Positions 52,254 to 63,620 of a DNA stretch of 64,000 bases are shown here, one piece after another. This DNA is from Hirundichthys speculiger (Eukaryota > Chordata > Actinopteri > Beloniformes > Exocoetidae): contig JAGFBZ010000852.1 of assembly GCA_018398805.1 (NCBI GenBank), positions 62,001 to 126,000 of the forward strand, in the 5' to 3' direction. Every line of letters starts with the position of its first letter. The stretch's first letter is position 1. Position numbers and translations under genes: made by a program. Below the pieces are notes generated by a model. That model was not told the origin of the DNA, did not search any database, and was given only the letters and a program-made list of their open reading frames with translations.

Positions 52254-53856
52254 CAGTGTGAAAGTATTCGGACCCCTTGAACTTTTCAACCTTTTGCCAC
52301 ATTTCAGACTTCAAACATAAAGATATAAAATGTTACTTTTTTGTCAAGAATCAACAGCAAGTGAGACACAATCGTGAAGTGGAATGAAATTCATTGGATA
52401 TTTTAAACATTTTTGAACAAATAAAAAACTCTAAAGTGGGGCATGCAATATTATTGTTATTACTTTCAGCGCAGCAAACTGACTCCAGCAGTTCAGTGAG
52501 GATCTCTGAATGATCCAATGTTGTCTGAATGACTGATGATGATCAATAGAATCCACCTGTGTGTGATCAAGTCTCCGTATAAATGCACCTGCTCTGTGAT
52601 AGTCTCAGGTTTCTGTTTAAAGCTCAGAGAGCATCATGAAGACCAAGGAACACACCAGGCAGGTCCCAGATACTGTTGTGGAGAAGTTTAAAGCTGGATG
52701 TGGATACAAAAGATTCCCCAAGCTTTAAACATCTCAAGGAGCTCTGAGCAAGCAATCAGACTGAAATGGAAGGAGTATCAGACCACTGCAGATCTACCAA
52801 GACCCGGCCGTCTCTCTAAACTTTCATCTGGAACAAGGAGAAGACTGATCAGAGATGCAGCCAAGAGGCCCATGATCACTCTGGATGAACTGATCTACAG
52901 CTGAGGTGGGAGAGTCTGTCCAGAGGACAACAATCAGTCCTACACTGAACAAATCTGGCCTTTATGGAAGAGTGGCAAGAAGAAAGATATTTCTCAAAGA
53001 TATCCATAAAAAGTCTGGTTTAAAGTTTGCCACAAGCCACCTGGAGTCTCACCAAACATGTGGAAGAAGGAGCTCTGGTCAGATGAAACCAAAATCAAAC
53101 TTTTTGGCCACAATGCAAAACGATATGTTTGGAGTAAAAGCAACACAGCTCATCACCCTGAACACACCATCCCCACTGTCAAACATGGTGGTGGCAGCAT
53201 CATGGTCTGGGCCTGCTTTTCTTCAGCAGGGACAGGGACGATGGTTTAAACTGATGGAAGATGGATGGAGCGAAATACAGGAGCATTCTGGGAGAAAACC
53301 TGTTGGAGTCTGCAGAAGACCTGAGACTGGGACGGAGATTTATCTTCCAACAGGACAATGATCCAAAACATGGAAACAAATCTACAATGGAACGGATTCA
53401 CAAATAAACGTATCCAGGTGTTAGAACGGCCAAGTCAAAGTCCAGACCTGAATCCAGTCCAGAATCTGTGGAAAGAGCTGAAGACTGCTGTTCACAAACG
53501 CTCTCCATCCAACCTCACTGAGCTCCAGCTGTTTTACAGGAAGAATGGACCAGAATTTAGTCTCTAGGATGTGTTAAACTGATAGAAACAAACCCCAAGA
53601 GACTGGCAGCTGGAACTACAGCAGAAGGGGGCGCTACAAAGTATTCACACCAATAATATTGCACGCCCCACTTTTCAGTTTTTTATTTGTTAAAAAAGTT
53701 TAAAATATCCAATAAATTCTGTTCCTCTTCACAATTGTGTCCCACTTGTTGTTGATTCTTGACAAAAAATTTAAATTTTATGTTTCATGTTTGAAGCCTG
53801 AAATGTGGCAAAAGGTTGAAAAGTTCAAGGGGGCCGAATACTTTCGCAAGGCTCTG
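52254..53856 (+). mobile_element. Tc1-like transposon, near full length, 1.6 kb
   Basis: Bounded by TA on both sides. Left terminus CAGTGTGAAAGTATTCGGAC and right terminus TCCGGCCCCC-type inverse ending AAGGCTCTG; the inverted repeats extend for about 200 bp with small differences (both include AACTTTTCAACCTTTTGCCA). It encodes a broken Tc1 transposase on the plus strand. Confidence 0.88.
52636..53567 (+). pseudogene. Tc1-like transposase, broken by frameshifts
   Basis: Recognisable in order though spread over frames: an HTH region (starting MKTKEHTRQVPDTVVEKFKA at 52636, then RSSEQAIRLKWKEY), PRPGRLSKLS, NKSGLYGRVARRK, the first catalytic region LWSDETKIKLFG, VKHGGGSIMVWACF, the second QQDNDPKH and the third [14 protein letters not shown]. 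The usual family form of the last motif is NP(I/V)ENLW, so the third catalytic acid appears as Gln. At least two frame changes and this substitution make it inactive. Confidence 0.85.
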
Positions 53857-53884
53857 TACAAATTAGAGAATTAATTTCTTTCCC

Positions 53885-54325
53885 ATGACAGCATTGATCT
53901 GGTGTTGGAGATGTTAGCATTGATGGCATTGATCTAGCGTTGGAAATGTTAGCATTGACAGCATTGATCTAGCGTTGGAGATGTTAACATTGATAGCATT
54001 GATCTAGCATTGGAGATGTTAACATTGATAGCATTGATCTAGCATTGGAGATGTTAACATTGATAGCATTGATCTGGCGTTGGAGATGTTAACATTGATA
54101 GCATTGATCTGGCGTTGGAAATGTTAGCATTGACAGCATTGATCTAGCGTTGGAGATGTTAACATTGATAGCATTGATCTGGCGTTGGAGATGTTAACAT
54201 TGATAGCATTGATCTGGCGTTGGAAATGTTAGCATTGACAGCATTGATCTAGCGTTGGAGATGTTAACATTGATAGCATTGATCTGGCGTTGGAGATGTT
54301 AGCATTGATAGCATTGGGATTGAGT
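53885..54325. repeat. 35-bp minisatellite, about 12 copies
   Basis: Unit built on AGCATTGATCTGGCGTTGGA followed by GATGTTAACATTGAT. Copies alternate in a few positions (CTGG or CTAG, GTTAGC or GTTAAC). It lies just downstream of the stx3 3' end. Confidence 0.88.
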
Positions 54326-54805
54326 TGATTCCACTGGTGTTGATCAGAGATCATGGAGGTTCTTATAGGAATTAATGGACTGCTGGATGAAACATATGAC
54401 TTTTACTGAACTGGATGTAAACGTCTGGATTCAACACAAAGAGGTCCAGTATAACTTTCCTAAAATATCACGAACACACAGCGTGAACAGGGCCGTCGGG
54501 GGTCCTGTCTTCAGCACCAGTGTTTGGTTGGGCTTAACGCAGTCAGAAGACTGTCGATCTGAGCTTTGCAGGGTTAAACAACAAACGAAGAGACGAGGCA
54601 GCTGCTTGTGCTCTGAATGGTGTGGAGTCTCGTCTTGTTATGAGATTCTCTTCAGGGCAGACTTCCCTCTGGACCGGACTGTAACGATGCTCTGAAACTG
54701 AACTCAGGTCTGGGAGTCACTGGCAGGGGTCATGAACCTACTCCACACTGAAACGCCCCCCACCCCCCACCCCCCCAGCCGATGGACCGGCCTCGTGCAG
54801 GTCCT

Positions 54806-57800
54806 CTACTTGATGAAGCTGTAGACGAACGAGCCGAGGACGAGGGCCAGGATCACGCAGCAGCAGAAGATCATCATTTGTTTCTGGAGAGGCAGAGAGG
54901 GAAGATGCAGTTAAATGACTGGAGTCACATCGAATCGAGTCAATGAAGCAGGCCTGACGAGCATCAGCGCCAACCTAAAACGTCCCGTGGCCCTGCGGCC
55001 ACCTTGAATTACTGTTGGACTCAGCTGCCTCCTCCTGACACGCCATCACCACCATCAATCATCTGCTCTGTCTGCTTGTTTCACCCTCTCTGAAGAGAGC
55101 CGACTCACCCTTCGCGCCTCCTGCTGGTACTTTGCGGCCTTCTTGGTGTCAGCCACCGCCCGTTCCACAAACCCCACCGACTGGTCCATGTTGCTCTCGA
55201 TCCTGTCGATCATGCCTCCCTGAGAAGGGTTCGAAAAAGAAGACACAGAGGCAGAGAGCCAGTGAAGAAGTGATCCTTTTTCTGCGCTGTGTGTTCTGTG
55301 CTTGTGTTTCATCCAGGAGTCCGAGAGTTTCGCAGGAAAGCAGGAGGTTGATGAGACTTTCCTCCGTTGCGGTAACCACGCCGGACAATCAGAATCAGAA
55401 TCAGAATCAGATTTATTATTGTCACTGAGCCAGCGTCCCAACACAGTGAAATTTGTCTTCCCAGTACACCGTCCAAGAGAAACATACAGAAACAACAACA
55501 ACAACATATGGACAGGAGTCAACGGTGCTTGGTCGTCCACTCATCATCCGAGCAGCTCCGCTCCGCAGCTCCAGGATCAGCTGATGCTGAGCTCGTTGGC
55601 GTCACAGTTCGCGCTGTCGTTGGTAGGGTTAGAGGTTAGAGTTAGAGGTTAGGGTTAGAGGTTAGGGTTAGGGTTAGGGTTAGAGGTTAGGGTTAGAGGT
55701 TAGGGTTAGGGGTTAGGGTTAGAGGTTAGGGTTAGAGGTTAGGGTTAGAGGTTAGGGTTAGGGGTTAGGTTTAGGGGTTAGGGTTAGGTTTTTGACCTGT
55801 GGGCTTTATCGAGATAAGACCAACTCTGCTTCTTCCACCGTCCAATGACGTCCTGGAAATGTGGAGTAAGTTTCTTCTTGCATACAGCCAGTTGAGGTTC
55901 ATTCGCCGTACTATTTACTTTGTGTTGTGTATGGTGTAGGCCCACTTGGGCCAGCCAAGGCTATTGAGTATAAGATGTCCTGTGTAGTGAATGGACAATT
56001 CAGTTGTGAAGTTGTCCATGTGGGTGCGTTGGATTCGAGATGAATCCTGTGTCTTTGTAGGTGGCTAGTGGGTGCAGGTAGAGACTAAAGCCGGGCATAC
56101 ACTGTGCGACTGTCGGCTCGTTTTGAGCCGATTTTCCAGTCGTCCGAGTATTTTTTGGATCGGGCCGAATTTCGACCCTATCGTGGGTCGTGCTTCGTGC
56201 AGTATACATGGGGTAACGACGAGAGATCAACACCTCCCGACGAGCTCCCGATCACAAGTTGTGTGCTCGCAAGGAAATCAAACTTGTTTGAAATCCTGGT
56301 CGCTCCTCGTGAAGGTATCGCACAGTAGAAGCAGTAGGTGCGTTTGAGATGAACTGCGGCTCGCCTGGCGAGTAGACGAGATCAGGCGGCCGCAGCAGGA
56401 GGTGGAGACAAAAAGCTGTAGTCAAGTCAGACAGTTTCCAGCACATACAGGAGGAGACACTTACTTCCTGTTAGATCACCTGTATGTTACCTGTAGTTTG
56501 CAGACCACGTTCTTAGATAAAGTGTCCTCGATCGCTGATTGAAGTTAAAATAAAAGTGATCCTCCTGTTGCATGAAACGTGTTCTTATCTGCATTGTGCG
56601 CCGACTGCCGGTGATCGATTCTCCGCAGGCCTGGCTCATTTCGAACGCACCCTTCGGTGCGTTATGAACGTATAGTGTAAGCAGTCATGTCGCATCAGAG
56701 CATCGGGCCGTACAGTGTGAGAGCATTACTCGTGGGCTGCGAACTTCTGAACTCAGCGATCTAGTCGTGCAGTGTGAGATAGGGCTGAATCAAACGATTT
56801 AAAATATCCCACAGTGTATGCCCGGCATAAGAGAGAGAAAAAGGGGGGGGGGGGGGTATTTGTGAGTTTGGTATAAGGTGTGTGCAAGTGGGGTTTTGGA
56901 GGCCCCTTGAGTATCAGGTGTGTGTAATGGGGTATGAGCCCCTTGATATGAACGTGTGTTGGGTGTCAGTGTGGTGTAGGGGTGGGGGTTTTGCGATCAG
57001 GGTTGGGTTAGAGAAAAGAGAAGTAGAAAAGAGGGGATGGGGGTGAGGGTTAGGGTTAGGGTTAAGAAATAAAGTAGGAGAGGAGGGTGAGGTTGGGACT
57101 GGGGTTATGCTTAAAAAACAATTAAAAGAAATAGATAAATAGAAAGGTTAGGGTTAGGCTAAATAAAATAAAAAAGTAAAAAAGCAGGGGAGGGAGTAAG
57201 GGTTGGGGTTGGGCTTAAGAAAAAAAAGGAGTGGGGGGGTTAGGGTAAGGCTTAAAAAAGTATAACGGGGGGTGGGGTTTGGGGTTAGGGTTAGGCTTAA
57301 GAAATAAAAAGAGTAGGAGGGGGGAGTTTAGGGTAATAAAAGAGGATTGGGGTCAGGTATGAGGATGGAGGAAAATGGGTGAGGGAAGGCAGGAGGGCAT
57401 TCTTGAGAGTGGTATAAGGTGCGTCCAGGTGGGGTTTGGTGGCACCTTGGTTGTAAGGTGCATGTAAGTGGGGTGAGGTGGAGAGAGGAGTCACTTGAGT
57501 ATAAGGTGCGTGCAAGTGAGGCATGGAGACCCTTGACAAGGACGTATGTTGGGTGCAAGTGTGGTGTGGGAGGGGTTCAGAGTTGAGGTTGGGTCTAAAA
57601 AATGGCCTGGGGATGGGATCGGTCCAGGGTTAGGGGTTAGGGGTTAAGCCCCTAACCCTAACCCCTAACCCTAACCTACTGTGACATCAGGTGGTGGTCA
57701 AACAGCGATGTCAGGCCACCTGACATCGCGATGTGAGCTGATAAGGACCAACTCAACTTTACGGTATGTGATTGACACCAGTGACACAACTTTCTAGAAA

Positions 57801-60800
57801 ACTGTACAAAACACATTTATCAGGCTGTTTCCTGAACTTTCAAGCCCCCTGCTTTATCAAGTTATTTCTTTAATGGACTAATAAGAGATTGAAGTTCTCT
57901 TAGATGAAGAAACAAGACACACAAGATAAGCTAATGTCCTCAGATCTGGAGCTAATTAGGACACTGATGGTAATGTGTGACATTAATGACGCTCTCTTTA
58001 TGACGTCATGCGTCCTGCTTGTGTGGTTACCTGGTTCTCAACCAGCATGGCGATATCCACAAACATGTCGTGGAGCTCCTTGATGCTGCTCTCCAGCCTC
58101 ATGATGTCCTTATGGCGGGCCTCGATCTCATTCAGGGCCTGCTGGTTGATCTTTGACTCTGTGATCTTCGGATACGAGAGGAGACAGGGACGTATTACAG
58201 CACGGTCACCACATGGTTCACAGCAGCTCCACAGACCAGCACTGTCTGCCGTGGAAGCATCTTCTCAACGAAACACAGACTGAACTGTGAAGCTGATGCG
58301 TTTCATCAAAGATTCACAGAAACATGGCCGCAAATACCTCTGGTACATATTAAATGAATATTTGAAGGTTCAGGCCACTGAGCTGCACACAAACAGACCT
58401 GGAGTCAGTGTCTGGGGCGATACTGGGAATTTTGGTAATGATCCGATACCAAGTAAATACAGGGCCAGTATCGCCGATACAGATACCAATACCAATACCA
58501 ATACCGATTCCAATACCGATATTTTTTCATATCAAGCTTGATCTATCATGAAACTGCTGACCTTTTGGTGTTTTTGTGATTATTTGTTTTTTGACTAGGG
58601 CAACGATTAAAATGATTTCCCTGATTAATCACAGTTAATCGCATTGTATACGAAAAATCAAATAATGAATTAAAAGTAGTGTAAAAGTCACTTTTATTTA
58701 AATGTTCTGCTGCCATATGAACTAAAGTGCCATAACATTTGTTCAAACACTTTTAACATCAGCACTTGTCAGTAACACATATTTAGTGTAAATCTCATCT
58801 TAAAAAATGTAAAATAAAATAAAGCTTATTGCCACTGCCAGGGCATTAATGTCATCCTGTTTTTATGAAAAATAAAAAAAAGTCTACCAACAAAATCCTA
58901 ACAATCTAGAGGCCACAATCAGAATATTAAAACAGGTCATTTCTGAGGTAACAGCAGAAACTTTTAACGGGGAGTTCAACTTGTCAGTTGTTACAAATAA
59001 CCTTGTTTCTGTTGAATCCTCCGTCTGGGAGAACTTTAAAATGAAAATGTTCCATGTTAAAGTTCAGTAACTTTGCCAATCCGTGTATCATTCATTCTTT
59101 CCATTTTCAATTGTCAATCAAAAATTTTAAAAAAAATTAAAAAGTGAATTTTTATTACGTTTTTCATTTTTAAATCTAACACAAAAAAAACCCCCAAAAA
59201 TGCTTTTTTTTTTTTTTTTTTTTTATATTTAAATTTTAGACTTGGATCAAATATATGAAATTAAAAAACAGGGCCACAGAACTGAATTTGTTTTAAAATC
59301 GAGGACTGGACTTTCTGTTGTCATTACACATCTGTGCCACTAGATGGAGCTGCACTGCAGTAACCAGCTAGAGAACAGCAGGACAGTGAACACATGGAGC
59401 AGATCTGATGGAACATGGAGGAATGAACGCCAAAGTTTTGTTGCAGTCCAGAATTTTTGTTTTCAAACAGAATTGTTAATATTGCTACCTGAGTTGCTAC
59501 CTGAAGTTTTTACCGTTCTCCATGTCTGTTTTAGCTTTTCTGCATGTTTTTTCTGCCAATTCTTTTCTGGTTCTGCAGCAGCCAGTAACAGACTTTTCAA
59601 AACAAAAGCATGTGAGCAACATGCGTTAATGCACGATAAAATAAATGTCAGCGTTAATAAATTATTGTGTTAACGCAATAATAACGCATTAACTTGCCCA
59701 GCCCTACCCAGAATACAATTTCAGCAAACTATGGGTGACAGCAACATACTTTATCATCATAATTAACATTTTTCTGTGAATATTCTTTGGAGTCGAGTTG
59801 TTCTGTTCATAATGTTTTTTCTACTCCACCTCTTATATCATATCTTTCAATACTTGTGTAATTTTGTTTGCACCTGTGTGAACTTTCCTGTTGCTTTAAC
59901 TATAAATTTCTCCGTTGTGAGGATAAATACAGGATTATCAAATGTTATTTTTTTCTTAGATATGTCTGGAAGCAACCTACTCTACGAAGAGTTTTTCAGG
60001 CTGGTTTGGGGCCAGTTGATGTCTGGATCTGGTCCTGCCTGAGGCGCCACACTCAGTCTTTTATTTTAGTCTTTTTCTTGAAAAGTTTCAGTGTTCAGAT
60101 CTTCTTCAGAGAGGAACGCAGAAGCAAAATAAGCACTGGAGTCTCAACGAAGCTGAGTCCAGAGAGCTTTATTCTTCCGCACAAAGTCTGGAGCCGAGTT
60201 AACAGCTGAATTTTCAAACGTGTGCATCATATATTGTTCCTGCAAATTACAGATGTGTTCAACCTAGGGGCACGTCTAATCATTATGCATTATCTGTTAT
60301 GGTGATAGAGTTTGGTCTTTTGTGGAAAGCAGTGGCATGAAGCAGCGGGATGTGGGAGATAACATAGGAGGTATGAGATCACCTCAGTGGATTACCTCAG
60401 TCATACCAGCATTTGAACAAATAGACACCACAGTACCTGCACCAACCTACTCTAAACCCTGGATTTGAAACTGGAAGCTCTCTCTTGTCAACTCAGAGTA
60501 AGGTTTTTTTTTAGACTCAGAGTTTGTTGAACCTCTTGCAACCTCTTGAACTGCAAAGCAAATGCATAAGGTTTTGTTCAAGACCTCATGGACTGCTGGA
60601 AAAATTCAAACAGCAGCTTGTCCTGAGTGCTGAGCTAGTACGGTGATCCCTTAATTTCCGCGCTTAATAGGGACCGGCGACCCCCCCCCTCAAAATTCAA
60701 AACCCGCAAACTGGAGCTGGAGACCCCCGAGCCTAAATAACATGTTTAGAATATGTTTAAAAACCTCAAAAAAGTAGCGAGGCACTGCAGCAAAACAAGA

Positions 60801-62040
60801 CAAAGGCTCAACTGTGGTCTTTCTGTTACCTTCACAGCCTCTGGTCTCTGAACCGTAGTAAAGAAACCGCTGTTATTGTGCTATTTTTGGCTCGTAATTA
60901 GCAGCTAACACGCTAACAACAACAAAAGAAACAGTCCGGTTTTCTCTGTATGGAACAAGCACTTTATTCTGGCACTGCAGGAACTTGTAACATCACACAG
61001 GTTGTATTGTTGGGCTCCTGTCGGTTAACAGAGAATGTAAATCTATACACGCTGGGCTGCTGTTGATGCTCACTACACTTTTCATCTAACCTCGTTTTCA
61101 TTCTGCCGTCCCACGACACACACACTACATTACCCATAAGGCCACATCATTACCCATAAGGCTACCTTCTTAAAGGGGGCAGGCTGGCTCACAACATTTC
61201 TTCGCTGTGAGAGAACGCGCACAACATCCTGTGAATCTTCCGCAATTTTTTCTTGATTTTTTATTATATTATATATTTCTGAAAAATCCGCGAACAACTA
61301 AAACTTAAAGCGTGAATTGGGATCACTGTACACCACAACTGTAGTCATTGCGTTCAGTTTTTTTTTTTTTTTTTTTACTCAAAATCTCAAGGGAATTCTC
61401 CTCAAATCACAAAAAAAAAATCTCAAGCTGCTTAACAATAATCAGAGCAAGACAGCACTGATTTATTGAGTTAACTGACTGCTTCTGTCATGTCTGCGTG
61501 CATTTTGTGTCAACTCTCTTGTACATGTAGAGATCAAACGCATCGGTCTTACCCCTGCAGTGAAGACAGCTGCATTTCCTCCTCTAGCATCTCCTCCAGC
61601 TCCTCATCAGTGGTGGCTTTCCCCGCTGTGGAGCACATATGACACTGTTAGGAGGGCCTTGAATAGGCTCGAGCGACTGATACGGAGATGTTGAGTGTGC
61701 AAGTGCAAAGCGCTAACGTAGGTGTTGAACATGCATGTACAAGACCTTAGCAGTAATGGGGGAGTTGGTTTTAACTGCCACATTTAGAGCATAAAAGGTC
61801 AAATATCCTCTCTCTGCTCTCTTAGTGATGAATCAAATAGGCAGTTTATTTAAAGTGACATTTAAATCCTACTATTTCAGTTCAGGACTGAACAACTGAA
61901 TACAATGACACAACTTTTAAATCTGCTCTTCAAAACTGTGAGGTTTGTCATCTTCATCCAACATCAATTTGGAAACTGAAGCATATGATGTGCAATGTTT
62001 TTAATTAGTTTATTATGGATGACTTAAGTCACATGGCAAC

Positions 62041-62091
<51 letters not shown>

Positions 62092-63620
62092 CATTTTATT
62101 TAAAAGCGCCTTTCAGGACACCCAAGGTCACTGTAAGGGGAATTAAAAAACAGTTTACGGTTTATGGAGTGTAGATGGAAGTGAGTGGACCGGGTGATGC
62201 TATTGATGTGGGAGTGAAAGGATAGTGAACTGTCGAGGATGACACCCAGACTCTCAACCTGAGGGGAGGGGGACACAGAGGAGCTGTCGATGAGGAGGGA
62301 AAAATTGGAGAAGGAAGTTAGAAAGGTAGAGCTGGGTGTAGAGGTCTTCACAGGGTCCACTTTCATGGACCCGAACCCAAATGGACATGTGAAAATTCGA
62401 CCCGAAACCGACCCGACCCGAGCTATTATCATAAGTCCGGGAGTCCGAACCCAAAAGAACCCGCAATATTTGGACCCGAACTGACCCGACCTGAGTCTTT
62501 AGTTTCCGACCACGAACCAAACCAAGTTACCTGAATAGAACCGAGACAATCCAGCCCATAGTTCATGTTAAAAGTTGTCTAGCATTGAATAAAACTTGAT
62601 TTTCTTACCTAAAGTTGTCTTCTTCTACCCGGTTCAGTTGCTACATAGGCTATGTGATGTAAACAACAATAAATCCACGTCGTTATTTTCTTTGTGGATA
62701 CATATGCTGTTGGTAGCAACTGCTAACGCTAATAGCCTACACCAGTCAGGACGTGTCGTAAATATGTTTTCTCATCCAGCGTTGTCATGTTGGCGATCCG
62801 TTGTGCTTTACAGCTGCCGGGCAAACCCATAATAACACGCTACGGCAACACGATTGTTTCATGACAATACGCCACGTTAATGAATAATCATTTAACTGCC
62901 CCGAGTCCTGACATTGGCTGCCACCACCAATATCTTTACTTCTCTTGAGTAAACACAGACCCAGCCTGTCAGAGAGCACCGACCGGACCCGAGACTAACT
63001 GTACCGATTCCGCCCTGAACCAGGAGTCATGTCTTTTGAATGGACCCGAAACCCGATTCGGGTTGGGTCGGAACTTTGGGTTTTCGGATTGTCGGGTTGT
63101 TCCGAAGACCTCTAGCTGGGTGTCATCCGCGAAACAGTGAAAAGAAATGTTGAATTTACGGAAGATGTGACCAAGGGGGAGGAGGTAAGTGATGAAGAGG
63201 AGGGGCCCCAGGACAGAGCCCTGGGGCACACCTGTGGTGACTGGGGAGGGATCAGGGGTGAAGGTCCTAAGATGGATGAACTGGGTATAATAGGATAGCG
63301 GTGGCTTTTATAAGTGACACAATCAGTCAGAACATCAAATCATGGATGAGGGAGTGCCCTAGTGGGCATCATCAGACCGTGAGTATCTTCACTTCATGGT
63401 AATGTGGTTGCTAAAGTGACTCCTACAGCCAAACATGAGATTATCTAATAATGAGCTCCACATTCAGGTGTCCTGAGGTCGCAGAGCATCATACAACCAG
63501 ATGGCACTTACTGATCTCCAGCTGTCGGGCGATTCGTCCTTTGCTCTTGTCTCTGAATTCCATCTGAGCCTCGTTGTACTTTGTCATGACCTCCACAAAC
63601 TTCTTGGCCAGAATTGCATG
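54806..63620 (-). CDS. stx3: Syntaxin-3-like t-SNARE, 3' half (5' exons beyond window)
   Basis: Plasma-membrane Qa-SNARE for exocytosis. Exons on the minus strand: 63620-63512 ([32 protein letters not shown]), 61625-61553 ([13 protein letters not shown]), 58165-58031 ([20 protein letters not shown] then [22 protein letters not shown]), 55219-55109 ([34 protein letters not shown]) and 54883-54806 ([25 protein letters not shown], stop). The SNARE helix, its zero-layer Gln (last codon of the third listed exon) and the C-terminal anchor are intact. The first listed exon is phase 0 and leaves phase 1. The 61625-61553 exon is 73 nt, where 74 is needed to keep frame, so the frame is broken there. 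By family memory EIEARHKDI and [20 protein letters not shown] fit syntaxin 3 (the B-type C-terminus) better than syntaxins 1, 2 or 4. Confidence 0.88.
55388..55500. repeat. Fish retroelement tail with AATCAG hexamers
   Basis: AATCAGAATCAGAATCAGAT leads into TTTATTATTGTCACTGAGCC and a segment with GTGAAATTTGTCTTCCCAG. It is the inverse of the copy near 752-800. It sits in the intron between stx3 exons 58165-58031 and 55219-55109. Confidence 0.55.
55624..55793. repeat. Interstitial telomere-like repeat (TTAGGG/TTAGAGG)
   Basis: About 170 bp of mixed TTAGGG, TTAGGGG and TTAGAGG units in a stx3 intron. Further short TTAGGG runs occur at about 57040-57065 and 57620-57680. Confidence 0.85.
56089..56827. 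mobile_element. PIF/Harbinger-type MITE (stx3 intron)
   Basis: Inverted termini AGCCGGGCATACACTGTGCG and CACAGTGTATGCCCGGCA are flanked by the 3-bp repeat TAA on both sides, the target size of PIF/Harbinger elements. Non-coding. Confidence 0.75.
56840..57685. repeat. Degenerate GGGTTAGG-rich region with a telomere-motif palindrome
   Basis: G-rich diverged repeats (GGGTTAGGCTTAA and similar) end in a head-to-head arrangement at about 57630-57675: GGGTTAGGGGTTAA followed at once by CCCCTAACCCTAACC. No coding exon seen. Confidence 0.7.
58596..59706. mobile_element. hAT-like MITE, family D copy 2 (stx3 intron)
   Basis: Starts TAGGGCAACGATTAAAATGA and ends TTAACTTGCCCAGCCCTA; the interior matches 20123-21194 throughout. 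The left terminus lacks a few bases of the family consensus. Confidence 0.72.
59707..60641. other. stx3 intron, unassigned
   Basis: No exon or named element recognised; ordinary AT-rich intron sequence. Confidence 0.4.
60642..61328 (-). mobile_element. TcMar-Tigger-like MITE, copy 6 (stx3 intron)
   Basis: CGGTGATCCCTTAATTTCCG and GAATTGGGATCACTG, with TA on both sides. The interior is the reverse of the 40995-41701 copy. Confidence 0.8.
61553..61625 (-). CDS. stx3: stx3 exon with a one-base deletion
   Basis: Acceptor CCACAG and donor GTAAGA are good. Entered in the phase set by exon 63620-63512, it reads [15 protein letters not shown], matching syntaxin 3. The end of the exon matches the family only in the next frame (GNAAVFTAG before the donor), which is also the frame needed by the following exon. 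The loss lies at about 61579-61586. In the original frame the next stop is at the donor itself, so a spliced mRNA would be frameshifted before the SNARE helix. Confidence 0.85.
62041..63290 (-). mobile_element. L2/CR1-type LINE 3' fragment, split by a hAT MITE
   Basis: On the minus strand the part from about 63290 to 63115 reads [19 protein letters not shown] and [10 protein letters not shown], which holds the reverse-transcriptase catalytic motif (F/Y-A-D-D). The part from 62338 to 62100 continues with [20 protein letters not shown]. It ends in a 3' tail (CTTGGGTGTCCTGAAAGGCGC, shared by fish LINEs) and an ATT microsatellite at 62041-62091. The two parts are separated by the hAT insertion at 62339-63114. 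The 5' end is truncated, as usual for LINEs. Frames are partly broken; inactive. Confidence 0.78.
62339..63114. mobile_element. hAT-like MITE, family E copy 2, inside the LINE
   Basis: Perfect 8-bp duplication gctgggtg (62331-62338 and 63115-63122); termini TAGAGGTCTTCACAGGGTCC and TTGTTCCGAAGACCTCTA. Homologous to 38969-39714 throughout. Confidence 0.88.
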
